From: Pseudodesulfovibrio sp.
GTDB taxonomy: Bacteria > Desulfobacterota > Desulfovibrionia > Desulfovibrionales > Desulfovibrionaceae
DNA length: 64,000 nt
Direction of reading: 5' to 3'
Assembly (NCBI RefSeq): GCF_028692895.1
Contig: NZ_JAQUWN010000003.1
Span: 34,239 to 98,238, forward strand
The position numbers and the translations under genes were made by a program. Of this stretch, positions 9,899 through 18,879 are shown piece after piece (positions within the stretch are counted from its first letter, which is position 1; every line of letters begins with the position of its first letter). The notes under the pieces were generated by a model. It ran no database searches, was not told the origin of the DNA, and worked only from the letters and a program-made list of their open reading frames with translations.

Positions 9899-10012
9899 AG
9901 GCTGTTGAAAAAAACGAGATGCCTTGTTGCGGCGAAACGTTCACGAATCCGCTGTCCTGCGGATTCGTGAACGTTCCGCGCGCATCGCATCCTGGCATTC
10001 TTGAACAGTCCG
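9899..10012. repeat. REP/MITE-like element with a 17-bp perfect hairpin
   Basis: A perfect 17-bp inverted repeat (9936-9952 and 9959-9975, loop of 6) lies within a segment flanked by imperfect termini: GGCTGTTGAAAA on the left and the inverse of GGACTGTTCAAGAA on the right. There is no T-tract after the stem, so a plain terminator is less likely, though it could still stop or stabilise the preceding mRNA. It may be a dispersed repeat; genome copies would decide. Confidence 0.45.
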
Positions 10013-10070
10013 CTTTCCCTGGAGAGCCTCCGGGATTGACGCCGCCGCGCCCGTGCCCCATGGTGGAGCC

Positions 10071-10697
10071 GTGGCGAAACTGACCGTGGAAACCTTCCTT
10101 ACCGGCCCGGAAGAGGCCAACAGCTACCTGCTGCATGTGGGCGGCGACGCCGTGGTCATCGACGCGGACAGCGAGCCCGACCGGCTCGTCCGGCGCATCG
10201 GGGAGGCGGGCCTGAACCTGACGGGCGTCTACGTCACCCACTTCCACCTGGACCACTTCGGCGGGGTGCGCGAACTGCACGAGCGGTTTCACGCCCCGGT
10301 CTTCGCCAGCGCCGGGGACGCCTTCCTGCGCGACCTTCCCCTGGAGCGGGGCGGGTTCTCGGACTTCGCGGAGCTGGCGGACTTTCCCTTCGAGCCCATC
10401 GGGCCGGGGCGGCGCACGGTCCTGGGCCAGACCATGCTGGTCCTGGACACGCCGGGCCACACGCCGGGTTCGCTCTCCTATTTCTTCCCGGCCGCCGGGT
10501 GCGTGTTTACGGGCGACCTCCTCTTCATGATCGCCGTGGGCCGCACCGATCTGCCCGGCGGCGACCCGGCCGCACTGCGCGATTCCATCCTCTCGCGCAT
10601 CTTCATCCTGCCCGACGACACCCGCATCTACTCCGGCCACGGCCCCATGACCACCGTGACCCACGAGAAGCGCAACAACCCGCACTTCCGGAAATAG
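10071..10697 (+). CDS. MBL-fold metallohydrolase (glyoxalase II-like)
   Basis: Metallo-beta-lactamase-fold hydrolase of 208 residues. The zinc motif is His57-x-His59-x-Asp61-His62 (THFHLDHFGG), followed by a second His in DTPGHTPGS, Asp in FTGDLLF and a last His in YSGHGPMT. The compact size fits glyoxalase II-like thioester hydrolases; the substrate is not determined. The start is uncertain: GTG 10071 follows GGTGGAG closely, and GTG 10053 is in frame but lacks a ribosome site. It stands alone between the hairpin element and the HDOD gene. Confidence 0.8.
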   Translation: MAKLTVETFLTGPEEANSYLLHVGGDAVVIDADSEPDRLVRRIGEAGLNLTGVYVTHFHLDHFGGVRELHERFHAPVFASAGDAFLRDLPLERGGFSDFAELADFPFEPIGPGRRTVLGQTMLVLDTPGHTPGSLSYFFPAAGCVFTGDLLFMIAVGRTDLPGGDPAALRDSILSRIFILPDDTRIYSGHGPMTTVTHEKRNNPHFRK

Positions 10698-10798
10698 GGC
10701 CGAGGCGGCGGCGCCGCGCCGCCCCCCCCTTTCCCTTCCACCAATTTTCATCTATACTGTAGACTCGGCATTTTCCCCCGAAACGACAGGAAGGATGT

Positions 10799-11914
10799 AT
10801 GGTCGACGAAAGGGCCGACGGGCCGATCGCCGAAACAGTCGAGGAACCCGCCGCCGAAGCGGCGGAAGAGGAAGTCGAGGTTTCGCCCGAGACCATGGAG
10901 GCAGCCAAGCGGCTGATGGTCCGGCGGTTCAAGTTCATCCGCGACCCGGACGGGGCGCTCCGGCGGCTGGCCCGCCACGGCGCTGGCTTCGTGGCGCGCG
11001 ACATGACCCTGAGCCCGGAGCGCTACGGCCCGCCGCCCGAGGTCCCGGACGCGGACTTCACGCCCCTGGACCCCCTGGACATCCTGCGCCGGGAGCACCA
11101 GTTGCCGGCCCTGCCCCAGGTCTTCCTGGAGCTGCGCGAGGCCATCGGCGCGCGCAACACCTCGGCCTCGGACCTGGCGGCCATCATCAGCCAGGACCCG
11201 AGCCTGACCGCCTTCCTCCTGCGCATGGTCAACTCCGCCTTCTACAGCCTGCCCGTCCAGATCGACACCATCTCGCGCGCCGTGACCGTGGTGGGCGTCA
11301 ACCAGCTCTCCACCCTGGCCGTGGGCACCTCCATCATGTCCCTGTTCAAGGACGTGCCCGCCGAGGTCATCGACGTGGTCCAATTCTGGAAGCACTCGGT
11401 CTGTTGCGGGCTCATCGCCCGGCGGCTCTCGCGCATGACCGGCCGGGGCGACCCGGAGCGGGCCTTCGTGGCCGGGCTGCTGCACGACATCGGCCAGCTC
11501 ATCCTGCTCCAGGCAGCGCCACGGCGGGCCGCCGCCGTCCTGGCCTCGGCCCGGTCGAGCGACGTGCTGCTCTGCGACCGGGAAAAGGAGCTGCTCGGCT
11601 TCGATCACGCCACCCTGGGCGGCATGCTCCTGCGCAAATGGAATTTCCCCTTCGTTCTGGTGGCCGCCGTGCTGGAGCACCACCACCCCAAGGAAAAGCA
11701 GAAGGAGGCCGAGCCAGCCCTGGTCCACTGCGCCGAGACCATCGCCACCGGTCTGGGCATCGGCTCCAGCGGCGAGTTCTTCGTCCAGCCGCCCGCCCCG
11801 GCCATCTGGGAGTCCATGCGCCTCACGCCCGAGCGCATGGACGAGATGATCGAGGACCTGGACGAGGAGCTGGACGAGGCCTTCGAGGTGCTCATCAAGG
11901 TCCGGGCCGATTGA
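10799..11914 (+). CDS. HDOD domain signalling protein
   Basis: Soluble protein of 371 residues. An acidic N-terminus (about 1-30) leads into a short helical region. The HDOD domain at about 88-290 (LPALPQVFLELRE, SLTAFLLRMVNSAFY, AFVAGLLHDIGQLILL) is a catalytically degenerate HD-type fold used in bacterial signalling and motility/virulence control. The ribosome site ACAGGAAGGA precedes ATG 10799, and TATACT at 10753-10758 could be a -10 element. Its stop codon overlaps the -35 hexamer of the next gene. Partner proteins cannot be inferred. Confidence 0.8.
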   Translation: MVDERADGPIAETVEEPAAEAAEEEVEVSPETMEAAKRLMVRRFKFIRDPDGALRRLARHGAGFVARDMTLSPERYGPPPEVPDADFTPLDPLDILRREHQLPALPQVFLELREAIGARNTSASDLAAIISQDPSLTAFLLRMVNSAFYSLPVQIDTISRAVTVVGVNQLSTLAVGTSIMSLFKDVPAEVIDVVQFWKHSVCCGLIARRLSRMTGRGDPERAFVAGLLHDIGQLILLQAAPRRAAAVLASARSSDVLLCDREKELLGFDHATLGGMLLRKWNFPFVLVAAVLEHHHPKEKQKEAEPALVHCAETIATGLGIGSSGEFFVQPPAPAIWESMRLTPERMDEMIEDLDEELDEAFEVLIKVRAD

Positions 11915-11937
11915 CAGGACGGGCAAAGCGCTATACT
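11911..11937 (+). promoter_or_regulatory. sigma-70-like promoter of the Nfu-type gene
   Basis: TTGACA at 11911-11916 and TATACT at 11932-11937 match the consensus closely, although the 15-bp spacer is short. The -35 box overlaps the upstream stop codon. Confidence 0.5.
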
Positions 11938-11973
11938 CCTGCCTCGCAAACCGAAACACACGGAGACTGCCTC

Positions 11974-12195
11974 ATGCGCGAGAAAGTGGAATCGGTCCTG
12001 GCCAAGGTCAGGCCCATGCTGCAGGGCGACGGCGGCGACGTCGAGCTCGTGGAGGTCACGGACAACGGCGTGGTCAAGGTCCGCCTGACCGGCGCCTGCA
12101 AGGGGTGCCCCATGTCCCAGATGACCCTCAAGAACGGCATCGAACGCATCATCCTCAAGGAAATCCCGGAAGTGAAGTCCGTGGAGGCCGTCTAG
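11974..12195 (+). CDS. NifU C-terminal (Nfu) domain Fe-S scaffold protein
   Basis: A 73-residue protein consisting only of the NifU C-terminal domain, with the conserved CxxC as Cys42-Lys-Gly-Cys45 in GACKGCPMSQMTL. Nfu proteins hold a labile 4Fe-4S cluster at a dimer interface and deliver it to client enzymes. The length is that of stand-alone Nfu domains. GGAG sits eight bases before ATG 11974. It has its own sigma-70-like promoter and is followed by gltX after 121 bp. Confidence 0.92.
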   Translation: MREKVESVLAKVRPMLQGDGGDVELVEVTDNGVVKVRLTGACKGCPMSQMTLKNGIERIILKEIPEVKSVEAV

Positions 12196-12316
12196 CCCCA
12201 CCCGGCCCATCCGGCGTCCCCGCTTTCCGGCGCGGCGGCCGACCACTCGCCCGGCGGGCGGTGGCGGCCTTTGTCCGTGGCCCGGCGGGGCACATACATT
12301 TTTAAGGAGTGATTTC

Positions 12317-13714
12317 ATGACCAAGATCGTCTCCCGGTTCGCGCCCAGCCCGACCGGATTCCTGCACATCGGCGGCGCGCGCACCGCGCTCTTTTCCTGG
12401 CTGCTGGCCCGCGCGGCGGGCGGCGAGTTCCGCCTGCGCATCGAGGACACCGACCGCGAGCGCTCCACCCAGGAAGCCACGGACGCCATCATCGACTCCA
12501 TGAAGTGGCTCGGCCTCGATCACGACGGCGAGATCGTCTTCCAGTCCACCCGCGCCGACCGCCACAACGAGGTCATCGACCAGCTCATCGCCTCGGGCCA
12601 CGCCTACTACTGCCAGTGCAGCAAGGAGGACGTGGACGCCATGCGCGAGCAGGCCATGCAGCAGGGCCGCAAGCCCAAGTACGACGGCACCTGCCGCGAA
12701 AAGGGGCTGACCTCCGGCGCGGTCCGGCTCAAGGCCCCCCTGGACGGGGCCACCGGGTACGAGGACATGGTCAAGGGCTTCATCTCCGTGGAGAACGCGG
12801 AGCTGGACGACATGATCCTGCGCCGCAGCGACGGGACGCCCACCTACAACCTGGCCGTGGTGGTGGACGACCACGACATGGGCGTGACCCACGTCCTGCG
12901 CGGCGACGACCACGTCAACAACACCCCGCGCCAGATCCTGATCTACAAGGCCATGGGCTGGGACGTGCCGCGCTTCGGCCACGTGCCCATGATCCTCGGG
13001 CCGGACAAGAAGAAGCTTTCCAAGCGCCACGGCGCGCTCTCGGTCATGGAATACGAGAAGATGGGCTACCTGCCCGAGGCCGTGTGCAACTACCTGGCCC
13101 GCCTGGGCTGGTCTCACGGCGACCAGGAGCTGTTCACCATGGATGAGATGGTGCGGCTCTTCTCCACCGACAACCTGGGCAACTCCCCCTCGGTTTTCGA
13201 CCTGACCAAGTTCGAGTGGGTCAACGGCCAGTACATGCAGCAGGCCGACCCCGAGCGGCTGACCGGCCTGTGCGCCGACTTCCTGGCCCGCGAGGTGGGC
13301 GAGGAGGCGGCCGCCAAGGTCGCCCGGTCCGCCATCCGCGCGGCCGTGCCGCTTCTCCAGCCCCGTGCCAAGTCCGTGGTGGACATGGTGGAGCAATTGC
13401 GCCCGTTCATCGCGGAGGTGGACGACCTGGCCTACGACGAAGCGGCGGTGCAGAAGTTCCTCACGGCCGAGACCAAGCCGCTCCTGGAGGAGATCGCCGC
13501 GCGCATCGAGGCCGAGCCCGCCTTTGACGAAGCCTCCCTGGAGGAGGTGCACCGCAAGTTCATCGAGGAGAAGGGCATCAAGTTCAAGGTGGTGGCCCAG
13601 CCCATTCGGGTGGCCATCATGGGCAAGACGCAGTCGCCCGGCCTGTTCGAGACCATGCTCGCCCTGGGGCGGGAGCAGACCCTGGCGCGGCTGCGGCGCG
13701 CCGTGTCGCTCTAG
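12317..13714 (+). CDS. gltX: glutamate--tRNA ligase
   Basis: Class I aminoacyl-tRNA synthetase of 465 residues, the usual size for bacterial GltX. It charges tRNA-Glu in the cytoplasm using ATP. Signature HIGH is HIGG at 17-20 (PSPTGFLHIGGART) and KMSKS is KKLSKRHG at 232-239. The C-terminal helical anticodon-binding region is complete, ending before a strong terminator. A GGAG site precedes ATG 12317. This is ordinary housekeeping. Confidence 0.97.
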   Translation: MTKIVSRFAPSPTGFLHIGGARTALFSWLLARAAGGEFRLRIEDTDRERSTQEATDAIIDSMKWLGLDHDGEIVFQSTRADRHNEVIDQLIASGHAYYCQCSKEDVDAMREQAMQQGRKPKYDGTCREKGLTSGAVRLKAPLDGATGYEDMVKGFISVENAELDDMILRRSDGTPTYNLAVVVDDHDMGVTHVLRGDDHVNNTPRQILIYKAMGWDVPRFGHVPMILGPDKKKLSKRHGALSVMEYEKMGYLPEAVCNYLARLGWSHGDQELFTMDEMVRLFSTDNLGNSPSVFDLTKFEWVNGQYMQQADPERLTGLCADFLAREVGEEAAAKVARSAIRAAVPLLQPRAKSVVDMVEQLRPFIAEVDDLAYDEAAVQKFLTAETKPLLEEIAARIEAEPAFDEASLEEVHRKFIEEKGIKFKVVAQPIRVAIMGKTQSPGLFETMLALGREQTLARLRRAVSL

Positions 13715-13739
13715 GCGGCGCAAGCACGACAAATCGAAG

Positions 13740-13769
13740 GGCGGCCCCTTGCGGGGCCGCCTTTTTTTT
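13740..13769 (+). terminator. rho-independent terminator after gltX
   Basis: A 9-bp perfect GC stem (GGCGGCCCC / GGGGCCGCC) with a four-base loop is followed directly by eight T residues. Confidence 0.95.
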
Positions 13770-13933
13770 GGCCTCGCGGAGGGGGGAAAGGGGAGGACAC
13801 AAGAGAAAGGCATAAGAGAAGGGAGAGGCGTAAAAACGGATAGGGAGGCCGCCGCCCCGGCATGTCCACCCTCTACCGCGAGATCGAGAAGTACGGGCTG
13901 GAACAGCCGCCCGGTCCGTCGGCCCGTTCTCCT

Positions 13934-15526
13934 CTAGAAGCCGAGAGCCATGCCGTCCTTGCGGCTGTCGCTGCCGCCGGTGAGGAATCCGGTTTCGGGG
14001 TCGATCCGGATGGCCTGGCTCCCGCCCATGGGGCTGTCCACGACCCGCAGCCGGTGGCCCCGCGCCGCCAGGTCCGCGCGGACCGGCTCCGGCACGCCCG
14101 GCTCCACCTGCAATTCGCCGCCGTGGGCGAAGGTGCGCGGCCGGTCCATGGCCTCCTGCAGGTCCAGCCCCTGGTCCAGGACGCCGGAGAGCAGGGCCGC
14201 CTGCCCGGCCGCCTGGTAGTGCCCGCCCATGACCCCGAAAGGCATGGCCGCGACACCGGCCTTGCACAGCATGCCCGGAATGATGGTGTGCATGGGCCGC
14301 CGGTTCGGACCGATGGCGTTGGGGTGCCCCTCCACCAGGCGGAACGAGGCCCCGCGCGAATGGAAGAGCACGCCGGTGGCCGGGTCCAGCCGCGTGGACC
14401 CGAAGGGGTCGAAGATCGAGTTGATGAAGGAAATGGCGTTGCCCTGGGCGTCAACCGCGCACAGGTAGACCGTGTCCCGGTGCTCGGGCTCGTCCCACAG
14501 GGCCGGGGGCAGGGCGCGGTCCATGCGGATGCGTCCGGCCAGCTTGTCCACCACCGGATCGGAGAGCAGGGTCTCCGCCAGCCCCTCGCACCGGGCCGGG
14601 TCGCCGATGAGCGCGTCCCGGTGAAGGTAGGCCAGCTTGGCGGCCTCGGCGTGCAAATGGATGCGGTCGGCCTCGCCCAGGCCGGGGCCGAGGTCGAACC
14701 GGGACAGAATTCGCAGGATCAGCAGGGCCGCCAGCCCCTGGCCGTTGGGCGGGCACTCGAAGACGTCGTAACCCCGGTAGTCGGCCGAAATCGGCTCCAC
14801 CCAGTGGGCCTGGTAGCACCCCTCGTGAAAATCCTCGGCCGTGTGCAGCCCGCCCAGGGAGTGCAGGTGGGCGGCCATCCGGGCCCCGTTTTCGCCCCGG
14901 TAGAAGGCCTCGGCTCCCCGCGCGGCGATCTCGCGCAGCCGCTCGGCGATGAGCGGCTGCGCCATGCGCTGGCCCACGCGCGGCGCGCGCCCGTTGGGCA
15001 GGAACACCCTGGCCGCGTGCTCGTCGCCGCCGACCCGCCCCGCGTTCGCCGCCCAGTCCTGGGCCACGCGCGGGGTGACGGGGAAGCCGTTTTCGGCATA
15101 GCCCACGGCCCGGCGGAAGAGCCGGTCGAGCGGCAGGGTGGCGCAGTCCGCGTGCAGGCGGCGCCAGGCCGAGACCGCGCCGGGAATGGTCACGGCGTGG
15201 GGGCTGGTGCCGGGAATGGCGTCGGTCAGCCCGGCCGCGCGCAGGGCCGGGATGTCCGCCCCGGCCGGGGCGCGGCCCGAGCCGTTGAGCGCCCGCACGG
15301 CCCCGCCCCTCGGCGCATAGAGCGCGAAGCAGTCTCCGCCGATGCCCGTCATCAGCGGGTCCGCCACCGACTGGACGGCCACGGCGGCCAGGGCCGCGTC
15401 CACGGCGTTGCCGCCCTCGGACAGGATTTCGAGCCCGGCGGCCGTGGCAAGGGGGTGGGACGTGGCGATCATGGCCGAGGGCGCAAGGGTGCCCGGGCGT
15501 CTGGCGGAAAAGAAATCGAAGGACAT
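13934..15526 (-). CDS. gamma-glutamyltransferase family protein
   Basis: Ntn-hydrolase of 530 residues that would cleave or transfer gamma-glutamyl groups (glutathione and similar). The N-terminal part has the family GGNAVDAALAA and the MTGIGGDCF segment. The autoprocessing nucleophile is Thr352 in HRDTVYLCAVD, followed by small-subunit motifs GNAISFINS and the conserved end region. No signal peptide is evident, so it may act in the cytoplasm, unlike the periplasmic E. coli Ggt. It is convergent with gltX and separated from it by a terminator. Short variants of this size are common in the YwrD-type branch. Confidence 0.88.
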   Translation of the reverse strand: MSFDFFSARRPGTLAPSAMIATSHPLATAAGLEILSEGGNAVDAALAAVAVQSVADPLMTGIGGDCFALYAPRGGAVRALNGSGRAPAGADIPALRAAGLTDAIPGTSPHAVTIPGAVSAWRRLHADCATLPLDRLFRRAVGYAENGFPVTPRVAQDWAANAGRVGGDEHAARVFLPNGRAPRVGQRMAQPLIAERLREIAARGAEAFYRGENGARMAAHLHSLGGLHTAEDFHEGCYQAHWVEPISADYRGYDVFECPPNGQGLAALLILRILSRFDLGPGLGEADRIHLHAEAAKLAYLHRDALIGDPARCEGLAETLLSDPVVDKLAGRIRMDRALPPALWDEPEHRDTVYLCAVDAQGNAISFINSIFDPFGSTRLDPATGVLFHSRGASFRLVEGHPNAIGPNRRPMHTIIPGMLCKAGVAAMPFGVMGGHYQAAGQAALLSGVLDQGLDLQEAMDRPRTFAHGGELQVEPGVPEPVRADLAARGHRLRVVDSPMGGSQAIRIDPETGFLTGGSDSRKDGMALGF

Positions 15527-15657
15527 GGCGATATCCTGGCGGCCGGTCGCCCGGCCCTGGTCGTGGTTGGTGCGTGAACCGGGCGGCGCGCCGCCCCTGG
15601 CCGAGGCTTATCCCAATCGGCCGCCGAGGGCCACCCCGGCGGAGAGAGGCGGGACGG

Positions 15658-16311
15658 CTACCTGGCGGGATGGTACGGGCCGGTGAAGCTCCGGATGGCT
15701 TCGGCGTGGTTGTTGCGGTCATTGTGGCAGCGCCGGCAGGTGTCGAGGGCCGGGCTCCCGTCGCGGCCCGGCGTCGTGATGTCGGACGGCGCTTCGCTTT
15801 CGGCGTGGCGCTTGCCCGGCCCGTGGCAGGCCTCGCAGCCCACGCCCGGCTCCGTGAACCGCTTTTCGTAGGGATTGCAGCCCGTCAAATGGCACATCCC
15901 GCACTTGCTGCGGTAGTCCGACCGGGCCCAGCCGGGCCGTTCCTTCCACTTCCCCTTGCCGAGCAGGTACTCCGCGCCCAGGACGCGCCAGTCCGCGTCC
16001 ACGAACGCCACCTTGCGATGCAGGCCCACCACCACGAAGACCTTGTCCTTGTCGGCGGCCACGGGGCTCTTGCCCCATTTGCCCGGCAGCGCGCCCACGT
16101 CCTTGCGGTAGCGGACGAACCGCGCCTTCAGGGTCCCGGACCAGTGGTCGTACTGCGCCTGGTGGCACGCCTTGCAGGCGGCCGAACCCGCGTAGGCCTC
16201 GGGCGGGTCTGTGGCGATGACGCCCTCGTCGCGGATGGCCTGGGCGCGCGCGGGCGCGGCCTGGAGCAGGCAGCACAGGCAGAGCAGGAAAATCAGGCGA
16301 ACCGGTTGCAT
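15658..16311 (-). CDS. periplasmic tetraheme cytochrome c
   Basis: Exported protein of 217 residues with a signal peptide (about 1-24, ending ARA-QA). Four CxxCH heme c attachment motifs are at residues 46-50 (CKACH), 137-141 (CGMCH), 159-163 (CEACH) and 192-196 (CRRCH). The wide gap between the first and second resembles cytochrome c554/NrfH-type multiheme folds rather than cytochrome c3. It would carry electrons in the periplasm; partners are unknown because the neighbours are unrelated metabolic genes. Confidence 0.88.
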   Translation of the reverse strand: MQPVRLIFLLCLCCLLQAAPARAQAIRDEGVIATDPPEAYAGSAACKACHQAQYDHWSGTLKARFVRYRKDVGALPGKWGKSPVAADKDKVFVVVGLHRKVAFVDADWRVLGAEYLLGKGKWKERPGWARSDYRSKCGMCHLTGCNPYEKRFTEPGVGCEACHGPGKRHAESEAPSDITTPGRDGSPALDTCRRCHNDRNNHAEAIRSFTGPYHPAR

Positions 16312-16489
16312 GTGGTCCCTCCGTCATTCGGCGTTGTGGGCAGCGTATCCGAAAAAACGGGCGGCGGAAAGGCGTCCGGCGCGTGGAGCGGGACGGCGGT
16401 AGCGCAAAACGGGCGGGCGCCGACGGACCGTTCGCGTCCGTCGGCCCCGCCGCGTCTTGGGGAATCGCGTTGAGTTGCGACAGGGCGGG

Positions 16490-17269
16490 CTAGACGGGCT
16501 CGTCGCGGTGGCAGTCCTTGGAATAGATGTATTCCATGCGGTCCCGGCCGATGCCGTAGCAGGCCTGCTTGCAGAACGGGGCCATCCAGATGAAGTCGCC
16601 CGCTTCCACCGGCAGCCATTTTTCGTCCAGCAGGTAGAGGCCCTCGCCTTGGTAGATGTACATGCCGTGCTCCTGGACGTGCGTCTCCACAAAGGGGTGG
16701 CAGCCGCCGGGCAGGAAGGCCAGGGTGTGGAAGTTCATGTCGAAGGCCTCGTCCACGGGCAGCAGGTCGCGGACGAAGACGTTGTCCATGCCGTCGTAGG
16801 AGCGCTCGTCGATCCGGCGGACCGAGCCGGTGACCACCCAGGGCCGACGCATCTGCGGGTCCGGGTGGGGGATGAAGCGCTGCTTGTAGAGCAGGATGGT
16901 GACCGGGGCGTCGCCGCGCGAGGCGAAGCCGATCCCCTTGCCGGGCGGGGAATAGACGTAGCCGCCCGCGCCCAGGGTCTCGGTCCGGCCGTCGGCCGTG
17001 ACGTCCAGGGTCCCCTCGCCGTCCATGACGAAGAGGAAGGTCTCGACGCCTTCGGCGCGGCCGTAGGGCAGTGTGGTCCGCCCCTCGGCGGAAACCTCGC
17101 CCACGAGCTGGACGAAGTTGGCCCCGAGCTTTTTCGAGGCCAGGATGGACAGGGCGCAGCCCCGGATGCCGGGGATGACGTTGACGACCCGGCCCTCGGC
17201 GGAGAGGACGGCGTATTTGCCGGGTTCGAACCGGGAGCGGTTGGTCAGAAAACCTTCGGGATAGGGCAT
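16490..17269 (-). CDS. bicupin, (S)-ureidoglycine aminohydrolase-like
   Basis: Protein of 259 residues with two cupin domains, close in length and pattern to AllE/YlbA. That enzyme uses Mn2+ to hydrolyse ureidoglycine to ureidoglycolate and ammonia in allantoin breakdown. The C-terminal cupin shows metal-binding residues in HVQEHGMYIYQGEG and FIWMAPFCKQACY. The N-terminal cupin carries VETFLFVMDGEG. GAGGAG lies nine bases before the ATG at 17269. No other purine or allantoin genes are nearby, so the exact substrate is open; glyoxylate-ureide metabolism is the family expectation. Confidence 0.82.
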   Translation of the reverse strand: MPYPEGFLTNRSRFEPGKYAVLSAEGRVVNVIPGIRGCALSILASKKLGANFVQLVGEVSAEGRTTLPYGRAEGVETFLFVMDGEGTLDVTADGRTETLGAGGYVYSPPGKGIGFASRGDAPVTILLYKQRFIPHPDPQMRRPWVVTGSVRRIDERSYDGMDNVFVRDLLPVDEAFDMNFHTLAFLPGGCHPFVETHVQEHGMYIYQGEGLYLLDEKWLPVEAGDFIWMAPFCKQACYGIGRDRMEYIYSKDCHRDEPV

Positions 17270-17474
17270 GGTGGAGAACTCCTCGCTGAGATTCGGCCCG
17301 TTGGCGGGGGATGGCGCGGTTCCGGACGCCCGCCCCGCGAGGGGTATACGCCCTTTGCCGTCGGCCGCGCCAGCGATTTTCGGCCGTCCGGGGCCGGGGC
17401 GGCCGGGTTTGCAGCGCCGGGCCGGTGTGCTACACGGGTGGGGCGCACACCGCGCCGCCGGGAGACGACAGCCG

Positions 17475-18764
17475 ATGCGAATCATCACCACCCACACCGC
17501 CACCGATTTCGACGCCCTGGCCTCCATGGTCGCCTGCACCCTGCTCTATCCGGGGTCCGTCGGGTTGCTGCCCGCCACGCTCAACCCGGAGGTGAAGCGG
17601 TTCATGGGCATCCATGGCGACATCCTGCGGGTCACGCCCCGGCGCGGCTTCGACCTGGAGCAGGCGACCTCCCTGGTCGTGGTGGACGCGGGCAACTGGC
17701 GGCGGCTGGAGGACATGGACGCCCTGGCCCGCCGAGACGGGCTGGAAGTGATCTGCTGGGACCACCACATGGAGGGCGCGGACATAAAATGCGGCGAGAC
17801 CCACCGCGAGGAGGTTGGCGCGGCCGTGACCCTGCTCCTGGAGGTCCTGCGCGAGCGCGACGCCGCCATCTCGCCCATGCACGCCACCCTGTTCCTGCTC
17901 GGCATCTATTCGGACACGGGCTGCCTGCGCTACCCCTCGGTCACGGCCAGGGACGCGGCCATGATGGCCTTTCTCCTGGAAAACGGCGCGGACCTGAACG
18001 TGGTCACCGCCTACCTGGACGACGCGGTGGACGACGACCACGCCGAGGTCTTCGGCCAGCTCCTGGACGGGGGCGAGGTCCTCACCGCGGAGAACGTCAA
18101 GGTCGGGATCGCGGCCCTGAAGGTCAAGTCCGGCCTGACCTGCCTGGCCCGGCTGGTGGAGAAATACCGCCGCCTCAAGGGGCTGGACGCCGCCTTCGGC
18201 GTGTTCCAGGCGGACTCGCGGAAGTGCATGGTCATCGGGCGCGGGTCGCCCCGCTTCATCGACGTGGGCGCGATCATGCGCGCCCTGGGCGGGGGCGGGC
18301 ACCCCGGCGCGGGCTCGGCCATCATCAAGCGGACCGGCCTGGACGAATCCGCCCGTCGCGTCCGCGAGCTGGTCCTGGCGGGCTGCGGGGACGAGAACGT
18401 GGTGGGCAAGGTCATGTCGCCCCCGGCCCGGTTCCTGGTGGACGAGGGCGAGACCATGGCCGGGGTCGCCGCGCGGTTCGCGGGCGGCAACCTGCCGGGC
18501 CTGCTGGTCCTCGGCGAGGCGGGGCTGCTCGGCGGCCTCTCCCGCGCCGAGTGCGCCAAGGCGGTGGAGGTCGGCCGGGGCGAGGTCCCGGTCAAGGGAT
18601 TCGTCCGGCCCAACATCCCCCGGCTGGCCCCGGACACCAGTTGCCGCGAGGCCGTGGCCCTCATGGCCGATGCGCGCGAGGGCATCCTGGCGGTGCTGGA
18701 CGGCGGCCGGCTGGTCGGGGTGGTGACCAAGGCCGACCTGCTCTTCCAGGTCTACGAATTCTAG
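17475..18764 (+). CDS. DHH phosphoesterase with C-terminal CBS pair
   Basis: Protein of 429 residues. The DHH domain has metal motifs THTATDFDALAS (Asp11, Asp13), VVVDAGN, WDHH near 96-99, and the DHHA1 substrate motif GGGGHPGAGS near 273-282. Two CBS modules follow (VMSPPARFLVDEGETM and IPRLAPDTSCREAVALM ... GVVTKADL). This DHH-CBS layout is the front half of large CCA-adding/poly(A) polymerase proteins, but here the nucleotidyltransferase is absent. A nanoRNase or oligonucleotide phosphodiesterase role regulated by adenine nucleotide binding to CBS is plausible. GGGAG lies ten bases before ATG 17475. Confidence 0.82.
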   Translation: MRIITTHTATDFDALASMVACTLLYPGSVGLLPATLNPEVKRFMGIHGDILRVTPRRGFDLEQATSLVVVDAGNWRRLEDMDALARRDGLEVICWDHHMEGADIKCGETHREEVGAAVTLLLEVLRERDAAISPMHATLFLLGIYSDTGCLRYPSVTARDAAMMAFLLENGADLNVVTAYLDDAVDDDHAEVFGQLLDGGEVLTAENVKVGIAALKVKSGLTCLARLVEKYRRLKGLDAAFGVFQADSRKCMVIGRGSPRFIDVGAIMRALGGGGHPGAGSAIIKRTGLDESARRVRELVLAGCGDENVVGKVMSPPARFLVDEGETMAGVAARFAGGNLPGLLVLGEAGLLGGLSRAECAKAVEVGRGEVPVKGFVRPNIPRLAPDTSCREAVALMADAREGILAVLDGGRLVGVVTKADLLFQVYEF

Positions 18765-18879
18765 CCGGTTGCGCGCCGGGCCGATGCCCGCCGTATTTCC
18801 CGGACGCCCTCAACGGGCGCTGCGGTTGCGTGCGCCGCTCCCGCCGGAATCAGTCCTCGCCCGACGCGAACCTTTCCCG

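Noticed and set aside
9936..9975. Rho-independent terminator after the ZraR-like gene
   Set aside because: The stem is perfect but there is no T-tract following it, and flanking inverted ends suit a repeat element better. Termination is still possible.
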